Shown: positions 42,731 to 51,035, numbered from the stretch's first letter. The stretch: 64,000 nt of DNA from G963674955 sp963674955 (GCA_963674955.2 CAXXKR010000004.1:806001-870000); one strand, 5' to 3'. Program-made: numbers and translations. Notes: generated by a model not told the origin, from the letters alone.

Positions 42731-44095
42731 TTACCGCTCCAGACAGCCCACGAGATGGGACAATTTTCTCTGCAGATCCTGGACATCTCTGCCCAAAACC
42801 AGCCCCCTGGAAACGCCATCCACTTTTTCCCTGTCACAGACGACATCAACCAGCAACGGTTCGGGATGCTTGGCCAGGGCATCGCTTACGCCCCACTCCA
42901 TAATGCGCCCCTGATTGTTTTTCACATGAACGGGCTCGTCTCCGCGTTCAAATCCGGCCTGCACCAGACCAGCCGCCTCAATGGCGTCGTAAACATCGCG
43001 GTCCAGCTTGATTTCCGCCACGCATCTTATTTCCGGATTGACCCTGGCTGCGGACATGATGACCCGGGAAAGATGCGCGGAAGACCCGAACTCCGGACAC
43101 CCGGCCACCAACACCTCGCCTCGCTGCGTTGCGACAATCCCCCCGGAAAAGGCTGCGGCGTCCTGGGGACCGTCCGGGCTGGGCAAAGCCAGGGCCACAT
43201 TGGCGCCTGTGCGGGGAATGAGCAGATGCAGGCCGGGCATGGAGGCCAAAACCCGTCCGAATCCAGCCAACTCGGCCAAAAGATCGGGCCTGCCCCTCTC
43301 CTTGAACAAAGGGGCCAGATGGTTTGGGGGACCGCTTCCCGTCCCTACGTCGAATCCGGTCCTTAGCGCCAGGCTCAAATATTTTTGCGCACCCCGTATG
43401 GCCGAGGCCATGTCCAGCCCCTGCCCAAGACCGGTGGCTATTGCCGCGGACAGCGTGCAGCCCGTTCCGTGATTGTTTTTGGTCTCAATCCGGCGCTGGA
43501 TGAAAGGTATGAGCTTTTCATCCTTGGCGGCAAACCAGTCGGTGGAGGAAACCGAATCCATGTGCCCGCCCTTGATGAGCACTGCGGCCGGACCCATGCC
43601 CAGCAGTATGTCTGCGGCCTTGCGAATGTCGTCCGGCCCCTTGATCGAAACCCCGGTGAACAATTCGGTTTCCGGAATGTTTGGGGTCAGCAGGTCGGCA
43701 TGAGGAAAAATCAACTCCACCAGTGCTTCCACCGCATTGGATTCCAGAAGCCGCCCTCCGCTCTGGGCCACGCAAACCGGATCGACCACCAGTTTGAAAG
43801 ACTTGCCTTTAAGAAATGAGGCCACGGCCTGTATTATGGATGCGGAAAAAAGCATGCCCGTCTTGGCCGCCTTCACGTCTAGGTCGGAAAGAACAGTCTC
43901 CAGCTGAAGGGAAACAAAGCTTGCCGGAGGAGCGTGGATACCGGCAACGGTCCGGGTGTTTTGGGCGGTGAGCGCCGTTATGACGCTGGCTCCATAGGCT
44001 CCGAGCACGGATATGGTCTTCAGATCGGCCTGAATGCCGGCTCCGCCGCTGGAGTCAGACCCGGCAATGGTCAAAATGCAAGGGAGCTTGTTCAT
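42731..44095 (-). CDS. thiDN: bifunctional HMP kinase / thiamine-phosphate synthase (ThiD-ThiN fusion)
   Basis: This 454-residue protein fuses two thiamine enzymes. The N-terminal ThiD kinase (about 1-265) has TIAGSDSSGGAGIQADLKT, DPVCVAQSGGRLL and the active-site NHGTGCTLSAAIA. It phosphorylates hydroxymethylpyrimidine twice. The C-terminal ThiN domain (about 280-450) is the non-ThiE thiamine-phosphate synthase known from archaea and some bacteria. The start is ATG 44095 (MNKLPCILTIAG); a longer frame is not ThiD-like. No TPP riboswitch was recognised in 44096-44154. It converges with nothing: the tRNA-Leu promoter lies just downstream. Confidence 0.93.
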   Translation of the reverse strand: MNKLPCILTIAGSDSSGGAGIQADLKTISVLGAYGASVITALTAQNTRTVAGIHAPPASFVSLQLETVLSDLDVKAAKTGMLFSASIIQAVASFLKGKSFKLVVDPVCVAQSGGRLLESNAVEALVELIFPHADLLTPNIPETELFTGVSIKGPDDIRKAADILLGMGPAAVLIKGGHMDSVSSTDWFAAKDEKLIPFIQRRIETKNNHGTGCTLSAAIATGLGQGLDMASAIRGAQKYLSLALRTGFDVGTGSGPPNHLAPLFKERGRPDLLAELAGFGRVLASMPGLHLLIPRTGANVALALPSPDGPQDAAAFSGGIVATQRGEVLVAGCPEFGSSAHLSRVIMSAARVNPEIRCVAEIKLDRDVYDAIEAAGLVQAGFERGDEPVHVKNNQGRIMEWGVSDALAKHPEPLLVDVVCDREKVDGVSRGLVLGRDVQDLQRKLSHLVGCLER

Positions 44096-44154
44096 TGTTT
44101 TGGCTTCAATACCCGGACCGGGTGAAGGCGCTGTGCGCCGGAAAAGAAATGTCG

Positions 44155-44583
44155 TTAGCCGCAGGACAGCTTGACGTAATCGTCTACCGCGATGCCGTTC
44201 CAGACCTTGCTGACCCAAAAGGCGGTGGCCCAGATCATCAGGGCGGTGGCCTGCAGGTCCGTTAGCCTGCGAAGCTTCACTTCCAGATTGCTCTTGCTGG
44301 CGCCGTGCTGGATGTGAACATTCTTTTCCTCGCAGGCCTCTTCGACCCTCAGCATCAGGTAGGCCTGCTTGGACTGGTTGGGCAGCAGCTTCACATCCCG
44401 GTGAGCCTCAAGGATGGTCTTCAACTCGGCAATGGAAAATTCGCCTGACACATTGCGGATACACTTGAAAAAGACATCAACAGCCCAAGGGAGGATGAAC
44501 TCGGCCCCCGCGCTCTTAGTTTTGAAGTAATCCTTCAACCACTTTTCATGGTCGTCTGAAATTCGGGCAGCAACTTGCGGCAT
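44155..44583 (-). CDS. hypothetical protein, 142 aa
   Basis: No family was recognised. From ATG 44583, which has GGAGGAG 6 bases upstream, the product begins MPQVAARISDDHEKWLKDYF, a pattern reminiscent of short helical DNA-binding or regulatory proteins such as ribbon-helix-helix members. It then has hydrophobic and mixed helices, including a WATAFWVSKVW stretch near the C-terminus that may be membrane-contacting. The good ribosome site and codon use support a real gene. It is followed by thiDN on the same strand after 59 bases. Confidence 0.65.
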   Translation of the reverse strand: MPQVAARISDDHEKWLKDYFKTKSAGAEFILPWAVDVFFKCIRNVSGEFSIAELKTILEAHRDVKLLPNQSKQAYLMLRVEEACEEKNVHIQHGASKSNLEVKLRRLTDLQATALMIWATAFWVSKVWNGIAVDDYVKLSCG

Positions 44584-44694
44584 ACCGTACTCCTCCGACA
44601 AAAGAATACCAAAAGTCGATTAGCAATAACCGAATTCCACAAGCAAATCAAGATTTTTTCTAGATAATGGTTTGATATGAAATCATATGGGAAG

Positions 44695-45579
44695 CTAATG
44701 CTCGAACTTGGCCCTGACCTGTTTGAAAAGGCCCGGCAGCAGGGCGTCCGGCACGTCCCCGCCATTGATGCTCAGACGAACTATCCTCGCCACCTTGTTC
44801 TTTCTGGGGGTCACGACCAAGCCGACGACCATGACTATTTTCTGGCCGTTTCCGTTTTCCCCCGGCGAAGTGAACATGAGCACCCAGCGGTCGCTCTCGC
44901 GCCCCCAGGACATCTCCACCCCGCTTTCCGCCTCTCCCGGGTCAATAAGGCCGAGAAAATCCCGGAGTGTGAACCTTTTCTTGGTTTTCCCCAGAACACC
45001 GCGATATTCATCCTTGTCATTGCGGAAAACAAGAGGCGAAGCCAACAAGTCATCTGGCGGAAACACTGCCGCACTCTGCATTTCGTTCTTTGCGGCCAAC
45101 TGCTTCACCAGACGTTCATTCTCCTGGCGAAGGGCAGCCAGTTCCCTGTTCAGATTCTCAATGGCCCTGCCATGCAGACCGTCGGATTCCAGACGCTCCT
45201 TTTTCAGGCCGGCGACCTCTTTCACCAACGCCCTGATCTCATCGCGAAACAGATTCTGGCTGTCCAAAATGTCTGTCACCACAACACCGTTGCCTGGAGT
45301 ACTGTCCCCGGACACGGCCTTCACAAGCGAGTTGTCGGCAACATCAGGGCCAACTGCGGAAAGCTCTTGTTCGATCTGTTCGGCCGACCAGTTGTTCTCG
45401 AACATCTCGCGTATTCGACGGAATATTTCCAGCACTTCCGCAGGATATCTGCGGCGGCGCCCATCCCCTCCCACGGAAGGTATGTGGCGTGAGAACCTGT
45501 CCTTGTAATAGACGATGGTGGACGGCGGGACACCCAGTTGCCGCCCGACTTCACGCAGACTGATATATCGTTTGGTCAT
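44695..45579 (-). CDS. MerR-type transcriptional regulator with coiled coil and unknown C-terminal domain
   Basis: From ATG 45579 the protein has 294 residues. The N-terminus (about 3-70) is a MerR helix-turn-helix: ISLREVGRQLGVPPSTIVYYKDRF then RRRRYPAEVLEIFRRI. It is joined to an acidic linker, a coiled coil (about 130-170, LKKERLESDGLHGRAIENLN) and a C-terminal domain of unknown type with WGRESDRWVLMFTSPG. The target is unknown. An ATTGGTTG/CAACCAAT inverted pair lies just upstream of its start and may be its operator. Codon use is normal. Confidence 0.8.
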   Translation of the reverse strand: MTKRYISLREVGRQLGVPPSTIVYYKDRFSRHIPSVGGDGRRRRYPAEVLEIFRRIREMFENNWSAEQIEQELSAVGPDVADNSLVKAVSGDSTPGNGVVVTDILDSQNLFRDEIRALVKEVAGLKKERLESDGLHGRAIENLNRELAALRQENERLVKQLAAKNEMQSAAVFPPDDLLASPLVFRNDKDEYRGVLGKTKKRFTLRDFLGLIDPGEAESGVEMSWGRESDRWVLMFTSPGENGNGQKIVMVVGLVVTPRKNKVARIVRLSINGGDVPDALLPGLFKQVRAKFEH

Positions 45580-45601
45580 GAGATTTTGTCCACTGTTCAC
45601 A

Positions 45602-45678
45602 ATTGGTTGATATCTTTTCCAGTATCATTATCTGCCTGTCATGTAAACACTTTTACTGAACAACAATGAACAACCAAT
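45602..45678. promoter_or_regulatory. inverted repeat upstream of the MerR-type gene (possible operator)
   Basis: ATTGGTTG at 45602-45609 and CAACCAAT at 45671-45678 are perfect inverted copies 61 bases apart, in an AT-rich gap right before the regulator gene. The wide spacing would need looping. This is a weak assignment. Confidence 0.3.
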
Positions 45679-45689
45679 AAGACGGATAA

Positions 45690-45720
45690 AAAAAACGGTG
45701 CGCGAAAAGGCGCACCGGCA
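45690..45720 (-). terminator. Rho-independent terminator after the coiled-coil membrane gene
   Basis: On the minus strand the stem CGGTGCGC/GCGCACCG (loop CTTTTC), 45696-45718, is followed by a run of eight Ts. It lies about 30 bases after the stop of the gene at 45750. Confidence 0.85.
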
Positions 45721-45749
45721 GACTGAAATACAATTCACTGAGCGGAGAA

Positions 45750-46178
45750 TTACTTCTCAAGACCATACTGAACTTCGCGCAACAACTCCTGTGCCCTGGA
45801 CAACTTTTCACCTCGCTCAGGATCGACCAGCCCACCCAGATAAGCAGCGCGTTGAGCCATGGAATCCAACTCACTGTCGATGATCATGTTTCGGGCCTTC
45901 AAGGGCATCTTTTCCACCTCAACCAGTCGGGCTTCGATGCCTTCAACATCCCGACGAAGAGAGTTCAACCGCTTGACCTCTTCGGTCAGGCCGGAAAGAT
46001 TCCTGCTGAGACCAAAAAAGAATATTGCAAGAAGCACGAGAGACAATAGCGAAACGACCAGGGCGGACCTTCCCATGTCGTTCCATCCCTTGCCTTTTAC
46101 GGCAGGCTGTTCGGGAATGGTCTTTTCCTCACCAATAGGATTGTCGATATGACTGACTTTCTCATTCATTTCGGTCAT
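45750..46178 (-). CDS. single-pass membrane coiled-coil protein, function unknown
   Basis: From ATG 46178, which has GGGAG 8 bases upstream, the product has 142 residues. It has a polar N-terminal part, one membrane helix (about 39-57, ALVVSLLSLVLLAIFFFGL), and a coiled coil (about 60-85) with LTEEVKRLNSLRRDVEGIEARL, then a helical tail. No family was recognised. Its own terminator follows, so it is a single-gene unit on the same strand as its neighbours. Confidence 0.65.
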   Translation of the reverse strand: MTEMNEKVSHIDNPIGEEKTIPEQPAVKGKGWNDMGRSALVVSLLSLVLLAIFFFGLSRNLSGLTEEVKRLNSLRRDVEGIEARLVEVEKMPLKARNMIIDSELDSMAQRAAYLGGLVDPERGEKLSRAQELLREVQYGLEK

Positions 46179-46581
46179 GCAGCTGCTCCCTGACGGATAT
46201 TTCAACGTATGCAGTGACTACTTAAAACAATGGATCAAATCAAGCCTGAAATCCAAATTTTAACGTGGTGTACATCGTCAGGACCAAAATCAGGAGCCCA
46301 AATGAAAATAAGACCTAATCTGAGCGATTCTCAAGCGTTGTTTAATATCAAATGCATTCTATGGTCCTGTTTTGTTTGTAGTAATATTCATATAGTCTTC
46401 AAAAAGCAGCTGACCCATTCGGTGTACAGTAGGAGATTTAACAAAATTTTAGCAGTCCGTTATTTACGTTTCAAAACTCGAGAAACATAAGCAAGGCAAC
46501 GAATGTTGGTATACAGAGTTCTTCAGGCACAGAGTCATTGCTCTCAGCAAAGAAAAACACGTATTGCCAAAGTGGTTCTCT
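46179..46581. other. AT-rich gap of 403 bases with no supported gene
   Basis: The stretch is clearly AT-richer than the surrounding genes. A short plus-strand frame (46230-46490) has no ribosome site and no recognisable content. No tRNA, riboswitch or clear hairpin was found. It may hold the promoter of the 45750 gene and the 3' end of the DUF2391 transcript. Confidence 0.5.
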
Positions 46582-46977
46582 TTATTCCTTATCAAAACTG
46601 TCTACAACAATTGCACCCATCGAAGCAGGCATAGTTATGACTATCAGACGTTTGATTGCAACTTCAGGAGCTGAAATTAACGGGAATTTATCCAAAGCAA
46701 AGAGAAGAAGGGCTACCACTAAGCTTGCTATAGTGTAAGCAATAAGAAGTCGAAAAAAGAACGCTCCCATCCTGTGCTTCACGTTCCCGCGAAATACGCT
46801 TTCATAGGAGAAAAAAGCTAAAAATAAAACGGACAAAAAGAAAATCAAAAGTAAATTAAACAGTGGCAAAGACGGGCCCATGCTCCAAGCTTCCTCGGAA
46901 AAGGAAATCGGTACTGCCAATGCAAATGCCCCTACAAGAGTCTGGCTCAGATCCTCAAGATTAAAATGTGATTTCAT
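46582..46977 (-). CDS. DUF2391-type small integral membrane protein
   Basis: From ATG 46977 (MKSHFNLED) the protein has 131 residues and three or four hydrophobic helices. The pattern QTLVGAFALAVPISFSEEAW with ending VITMPASMGAIVVDSF fits the DUF2391/TIGR02587 membrane family of unknown function. The ATG lies 1 base after the stop of the diguanylate cyclase gene, so the two are translationally coupled, suggesting a membrane partner for that enzyme. Codon use is AT-richer than neighbours, hinting at transfer. Confidence 0.65.
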   Translation of the reverse strand: MKSHFNLEDLSQTLVGAFALAVPISFSEEAWSMGPSLPLFNLLLIFFLSVLFLAFFSYESVFRGNVKHRMGAFFFRLLIAYTIASLVVALLLFALDKFPLISAPEVAIKRLIVITMPASMGAIVVDSFDKE

Positions 46978-46978
46978 C

Positions 46979-47884
46979 TCAATTGCTCCGCTCCTCACGG
47001 TCCAGTACAACCCGATTCCGCCCCGCTTCTTTTGCCCGGTACAAAGCTTCATCCGCTCGCTGGATGGCTTCGTCAGGGGACTCCCCTTTGCTCAACTGGG
47101 CCACACCGATAGAAACAGTAACTGTAGTTCTATTTTCTTCATCGGCGATCTCACTGGCACATACTAATCCCCTCAACCGCTCCAGCACTGACGCTGCTTT
47201 TTTAAGGTTTGTTTCTGGCAGCAAAACCAAAAACTCTTCCCCGCCATAACGATAAACTTCATCACCTGGACGCAAACAGTCACAGAAAAGCTGGGCCATA
47301 GTTTCCAACACATAGTCGCCGAAAAGGTGTCCGAAATCGTCATTGACTTTTTTGAAATGATCCAGATCTATCATTGCGATGGAAACGAGGCGCGGTTCTT
47401 TTTTTGTCAACGCTGGGATACGTTCCAAGTCACGGCTCAAAGCTGACCTGTTCAGCAGTCCGGTCAACTCGTCTACATTGGAAAGGGATTTGGATACCAC
47501 GCTCCCAAGCCTAAAACTCAATTGATCAAATCCGTGAAAACTTTTCAGCAAAGCACGGAACTCATTTTCCTGCAATTTGGTTGAGTCGAAATCTGAAAGC
47601 AGTTTTTCAGCAGACCGGTGCAACGTGAGCATTATCTTGACCATTTTTTGATATATGTGATGTTGATTACTCGAGTCTGGGGGAGATTCAGCCAGCCAAC
47701 ACCTAAAATCAAGCTGTTCAATGCGGACTTGATATGTTTCATCGTCTAGACGTCTTTCGGGAAATTGAAGGGCAAAAAAGAGTCTTAGGCGAACTTTGTG
47801 GTGTCGGAGCAGAGCACGGTAGTAATCCTCATAAAACAGTTCCATCTTATTGCTGTCATAATCCTGGACAAGCTCTTTTTCCAT
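46979..47884 (-). CDS. diguanylate cyclase (GGDEF) with CZB-like N-terminal domain
   Basis: The 301-residue protein makes c-di-GMP. Its GGDEF domain (about 135-295) has DELTGLLNR, DLDHFKKVNDDFGH and the active-site RYGGEEF, with an RxxD inhibitory site (RPGD) five residues before it. The N-terminal 130 residues follow the outline of the zinc-binding CZB domain of E. coli DgcZ: H in RHHKV, C in FRCWL, and one H in TLHRS. The second histidine of the usual H-x3-H pair is not seen, so zinc binding may be lost. ATG 47884 follows GGGAG. It is coupled to DUF2391 downstream, and an IS element ends 61 bases upstream. Confidence 0.85.
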   Translation of the reverse strand: MEKELVQDYDSNKMELFYEDYYRALLRHHKVRLRLFFALQFPERRLDDETYQVRIEQLDFRCWLAESPPDSSNQHHIYQKMVKIMLTLHRSAEKLLSDFDSTKLQENEFRALLKSFHGFDQLSFRLGSVVSKSLSNVDELTGLLNRSALSRDLERIPALTKKEPRLVSIAMIDLDHFKKVNDDFGHLFGDYVLETMAQLFCDCLRPGDEVYRYGGEEFLVLLPETNLKKAASVLERLRGLVCASEIADEENRTTVTVSIGVAQLSKGESPDEAIQRADEALYRAKEAGRNRVVLDREERSN

Positions 47885-47945
47885 GGGACCGTCTCCCTGC
47901 GGTGTGAGAAGTTGAAGCTCTGTCCAGGCACTGAGCCCAGCAATG

Positions 47946-49663
47946 CCTAGCTTGAGCGATTCGCTTGGCTAACACTGCGCCAGCGCTATCATATCATGAC
48001 GTTTTTATTTACAATCACATCTAGCCAAAGCCAAGTGTTGTCTCGCCAACAGATTGGAGGGTAGGATGTCCAACCTCAAAAAAAGCAAAGCAAAATTCAT
48101 CGACGATGTCCAGGTCACGACCGACTGCCTGACAGGGCGGGGCGGGCTCAACCTTTTTGCTCGCTACCTTCGCGGCATTGACCTTTTTCCCCACATCAAT
48201 CGCCTTTTCGGCTCCATGCGCAAGAACCCTAAAGGCACGCCCATTGATGACCTCTTCAAGCAGGTGCTCTGTTTTCTCTTTGATGGCACCAGCCGTCACC
48301 TAGCCCACTTCGATGTCCTGACCAAAGACTCCGGATATGCAGCCGCCATCGAAACGGACATCAAAGGAATGGCCTCTTCACATACCGTCAAGCGGTTTTA
48401 CCAGGCCTTCTCCGTACAGCGGAGCTACCTGTTCCGCCGATTGCTGCACCAAATCTTCCTCTCGCGGCTCAACCTGACCAGGCCGGAAGTGATCGAACTA
48501 AACATCGACACCATGATCATGGACAACGACCAAGCACCGAAGCGGCACGGCGTCAAGCCCACCTACAAAAAAGTTTTGGGCTTTCAACCGCTCCAGATGA
48601 CTTGGGGGCGATACATCATAGACGCCGTGTTTCGTGGCGGCGACAAGCATTCTCTGAACGGTGACTCGGCCCCGATAATGATCCGCCACGTGGTGCAGAT
48701 GATCCGTTCACGCTACAGCAAAACCGTACCCATCGTCATTCGCATGGACTCCGGATTCTCCGACCAGGAGCTCTTCGACGAGATGGAGTGTCTGAATATC
48801 GGCTTTATCTGCGCAGGCAAATTCTACGGCGACATTAAGGCCATGCTCGGGTCACTCCCCGAGACCGCCTTTAACCATCACTTCGGCAAGACCGACGAGG
48901 ATGTTTGGCAGTGCTACGAATTCAGCAACCGCCGCAAGTCCTGGGCAAAGTCCTACAGGGCCATCTTTTGGAGGCCGCTGCTGGAGGAGAAGCAGTTCTT
49001 GCTGCCGGGATCACGACCCGGCACCATCGTCTACACCAACCTCGGCATGGGAGGTGTCGTTGATCGGCAGTTGCGGGAGGCTGGCCTTGCGTTCATGACC
49101 AAAACCGATGCTATCATCCACTCTTACCACCAGCGCGGGGCAGATGAACTGGTCCACAGGGCTTTCAAGGATTTCGGCTTCGAGGAGTTGCCATTCAAGC
49201 GCTTCGTGCCCAACGCCGCCTTCTATTACACCATGCTCCTCGGCTTCTTCCTGTTTGAAGCGTTCAAGGAAGATGTGAGTGAGCCGGTAGTGCCGGTCAA
49301 GTCATTCGCGACCACGTTGCGTCGCCGCTTGGTGGACGTTGCCGCCAAAGTGGTGTCCCATGCTGGCAAAACCGTACTCAAGGTCACGGCGATAGCCATG
49401 GAATCGTTGCGTTTCAAAGAACTGTGGGAGCACTGCCTGAGCGCTCCAAAATTCGTCTGGGCTTGATCTGAACGTCCCACTCCATGTCCAGCGACGGGGG
49501 AGAGGTGCGTCCAACTTCCTGAAAAATCCGGTTTCACAACCGAAACGAGCAACATTTTCACGTTCAGCAATCAAGTTGTTCCCATTCGCGCCATTTTTGG
49601 AGTCAACCTTCTCCCGGTTTCTGCCAAGGTAGGCTTCAATGGCCCCCCTCCGCTCGATTTAGG
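47946..49663 (+). mobile_element. IS1380-family insertion sequence (ends tentative)
   Basis: A full-length transposase gene lies between an imperfect inverted pair: CCTAGCTTGAGCG (47946-47958) and CGCTCGATTTAGG (49651-49663), 10 of 13 matching. The resulting 1,718-bp size suits the IS1380 family. Flanking 4-bp sequences (AATG left, TAAG right) are not identical, so no target duplication is seen, and the ends may be wrong or the element old. A 10/13 match in this search space could also arise by chance. Confidence 0.6.
48066..49466 (+). CDS. IS1380-family transposase
   Basis: This 466-residue protein is a DDE transposase. It has an N-terminal KSKAKFIDDVQVTTDCLTGRGGL, LFDGTSRHLAHFD, the D of ELNIDTMIMD, IRMDSGFSDQELFD, and the late IHSYHQRGADELVHRAFKDF block with its catalytic glutamate, a set typical of IS1380. 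ATG 48066 follows GGAGGG at spacing 4. The frame is intact from start to stop, with no frameshift, so the element may still be active. GC content is similar to the chromosome. Confidence 0.9.
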   Translation: MSNLKKSKAKFIDDVQVTTDCLTGRGGLNLFARYLRGIDLFPHINRLFGSMRKNPKGTPIDDLFKQVLCFLFDGTSRHLAHFDVLTKDSGYAAAIETDIKGMASSHTVKRFYQAFSVQRSYLFRRLLHQIFLSRLNLTRPEVIELNIDTMIMDNDQAPKRHGVKPTYKKVLGFQPLQMTWGRYIIDAVFRGGDKHSLNGDSAPIMIRHVVQMIRSRYSKTVPIVIRMDSGFSDQELFDEMECLNIGFICAGKFYGDIKAMLGSLPETAFNHHFGKTDEDVWQCYEFSNRRKSWAKSYRAIFWRPLLEEKQFLLPGSRPGTIVYTNLGMGGVVDRQLREAGLAFMTKTDAIIHSYHQRGADELVHRAFKDFGFEELPFKRFVPNAAFYYTMLLGFFLFEAFKEDVSEPVVPVKSFATTLRRRLVDVAAKVVSHAGKTVLKVTAIAMESLRFKELWEHCLSAPKFVWA

Positions 49664-49881
49664 TAAGACTCAAAAAGGCCTGCTCCAATGCCCCGGAAGA
49701 CATAAAAGAGCATTCATCAGCATGCCACGGACACTGCCCAGCGTTGTCTTTTTATTGGACAAGCATAAAAAAACAGCTACCCCCCTAGACCTTTTTATCT
49801 TGACATGATAGGAATTATTTTATTAGGCGAACTACGGTACTGCAACATTGCCATTTATATTTAAAAATAAAGGAGTGCAAT
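49664..49881. other. gap between the IS end and the MucR-like gene
   Basis: The 218 bases contain no gene. TTGACA at about 49801 and several AT-rich stretches suggest promoter activity for the 49882 gene, but no well-spaced -10 was found. AAAGGAG precedes the ATG at 49882. No repeats were noted. Confidence 0.4.
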
Positions 49882-50280
49882 ATGGAAGACCATCTTAAAC
49901 AGGCATTGGAGATTGTAAAAGCCCAAGCGAGTGTAAGAACCATGAATGAGGAAGAGATTACCTCCATGGTCAAAAAACTTGCCGAAGGCATTCAGGCAAT
50001 ATCAGACGGCGTTCAGCAGCAACCTGAACAGGAGCCTGCTGTCGATCCAGCGAAGGCCATAAGGGAAAAATCAATAATAAACCTTGAAGACGGCAAGGCA
50101 TACAAGATACTTACCAAAAAGAACCTGGCCAAATTCGGACTCACTCCTGATGAATATCGTGAAAAATGGGGCTACAAGAAGAATTTGCCTCTAGTCTGCA
50201 AATCCCTGCAACGTGAACGCCGCAAAAAGATGAAAGAAATGCAGCTTTGGAAAAAAAGAGGCAAGAAGAAACAAGACTAA
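49882..50280 (+). CDS. MucR/Ros-family regulator lacking zinc ligands
   Basis: The 132-residue protein aligns along its length with MucR/Ros DNA-binding regulators: the N-terminal helical part (ALEIVKAQASVRTMNEEEITSMV), then KSIINLEDGKAYKIL, GLTPDEYREKWGYKK, LVCKSLQRERRKKMK and a basic tail. The four zinc ligands of the Ros fold (C-x2-C and H-x3-H type) fall at N67, D70, N81 and F85 here, so no zinc finger can form. The rest of the fold, including the GLTPDEYR block, is well kept, as in zinc-less Ros homologues known from Mesorhizobium. ATG 49882 follows AAAGGAG. Confidence 0.8.
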   Translation: MEDHLKQALEIVKAQASVRTMNEEEITSMVKKLAEGIQAISDGVQQQPEQEPAVDPAKAIREKSIINLEDGKAYKILTKKNLAKFGLTPDEYREKWGYKKNLPLVCKSLQRERRKKMKEMQLWKKRGKKKQD

Positions 50281-50322
50281 TGTTTTTATTTCTGCCGCTT
50301 GTTTATCAATGACAATCATAGC

Positions 50323-50360
50323 AAACGGGGAAACGCAAAATGCGTTTTCCCGTTTTTTAA
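50323..50360 (+). terminator. Rho-independent terminator after the MucR-like gene
   Basis: A long stem AAACGGGGAAACGCA / TGCGTTTTCCCGTTT with loop AAA, at 50323-50355, ends in a run of six Ts. It lies 43 bases after the stop at 50280 and just before the convergent TetR gene's stop. Confidence 0.85.
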
Positions 50361-50368
50361 ACTTCAAT

Positions 50369-50998
50369 TTAGCGTTCTCCATGCAAAGTGCTTTTCATAA
50401 GCAGATCAATAGTCCGTTCCAACCTTCTTATTCCTTCTCTTGATTGTATGTCGATCCCGCCAAGAGTCCTGTGATTTCTGGAACGAACCGCAAAAAAATT
50501 GACGGCGCCGGCCATGAAGGCCACAAGAGCCGTCAGATCCACATCATCCGGCGGATCATCACGCATATACTCGAAAAATTCCAAAGCGGTCCTGACACGC
50601 ACTCCTTCCAGGCATCTTGTGAGATCGTTTTGCTCCACTGCCTCCCAGGCCAGTATGTCCAGGGTTTCAGGTCGCCTCATAATCGCGCCGAGATATCTTT
50701 TAAAAAACAAGGCCATCAATTGTCCCGATGGCATTTCCCGGATGTAGTCCACGTCACCTCCCATCAGTTCCCTGGCGGGAGGCCAGAACTCGACAGTCTT
50801 GCTGTAGGCGGCGACAAGATTGGGCAGGCCATGATAATAACGATAGATTAATTTCTTATCCACGCCGGCCTCGCGGGCAACGGCAGTAACTCCAAGATTG
50901 CGGAAACCATCCCTGGCCAAAACCTTGCCCACCGCCCTAATCAGTTTCGACTTGGTGATCTCTTTGCCGCGAATTGGAATAACCTTGAGATGTGTCAT
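50369..50998 (-). CDS. TetR-family transcriptional regulator
   Basis: The 209-residue protein has an N-terminal TetR helix-turn-helix (about 14-60) with KSKLIRAVGKVLARDGFRNLGV, AVAREAGVDKKLIYRYYHG, and a variable ligand-binding domain with WEAVEQNDL and helical C-terminus. The target genes are unknown: the immediate neighbours are the convergent MucR-like gene and the rrn operon. ATG 50998 lies just after a palindrome (51022-51035) that may be its own operator. Confidence 0.9.
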   Translation of the reverse strand: MTHLKVIPIRGKEITKSKLIRAVGKVLARDGFRNLGVTAVAREAGVDKKLIYRYYHGLPNLVAAYSKTVEFWPPARELMGGDVDYIREMPSGQLMALFFKRYLGAIMRRPETLDILAWEAVEQNDLTRCLEGVRVRTALEFFEYMRDDPPDDVDLTALVAFMAGAVNFFAVRSRNHRTLGGIDIQSREGIRRLERTIDLLMKSTLHGER

Positions 50999-51021
50999 TC
51001 CCTTTCCCCTTAAGAATATAA

Positions 51022-51035
51022 ATAGTATAGACTAT
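51022..51035. promoter_or_regulatory. palindrome before the tetR-type gene, possible operator
   Basis: ATAGT-ATAG-ACTAT, a perfect 5-bp inverted repeat with a 4-base centre, overlaps a TATACT (-10-like) sequence on the minus strand about 24 bases before ATG 50998. Autoregulation by the TetR protein is inferred. Confidence 0.45.
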
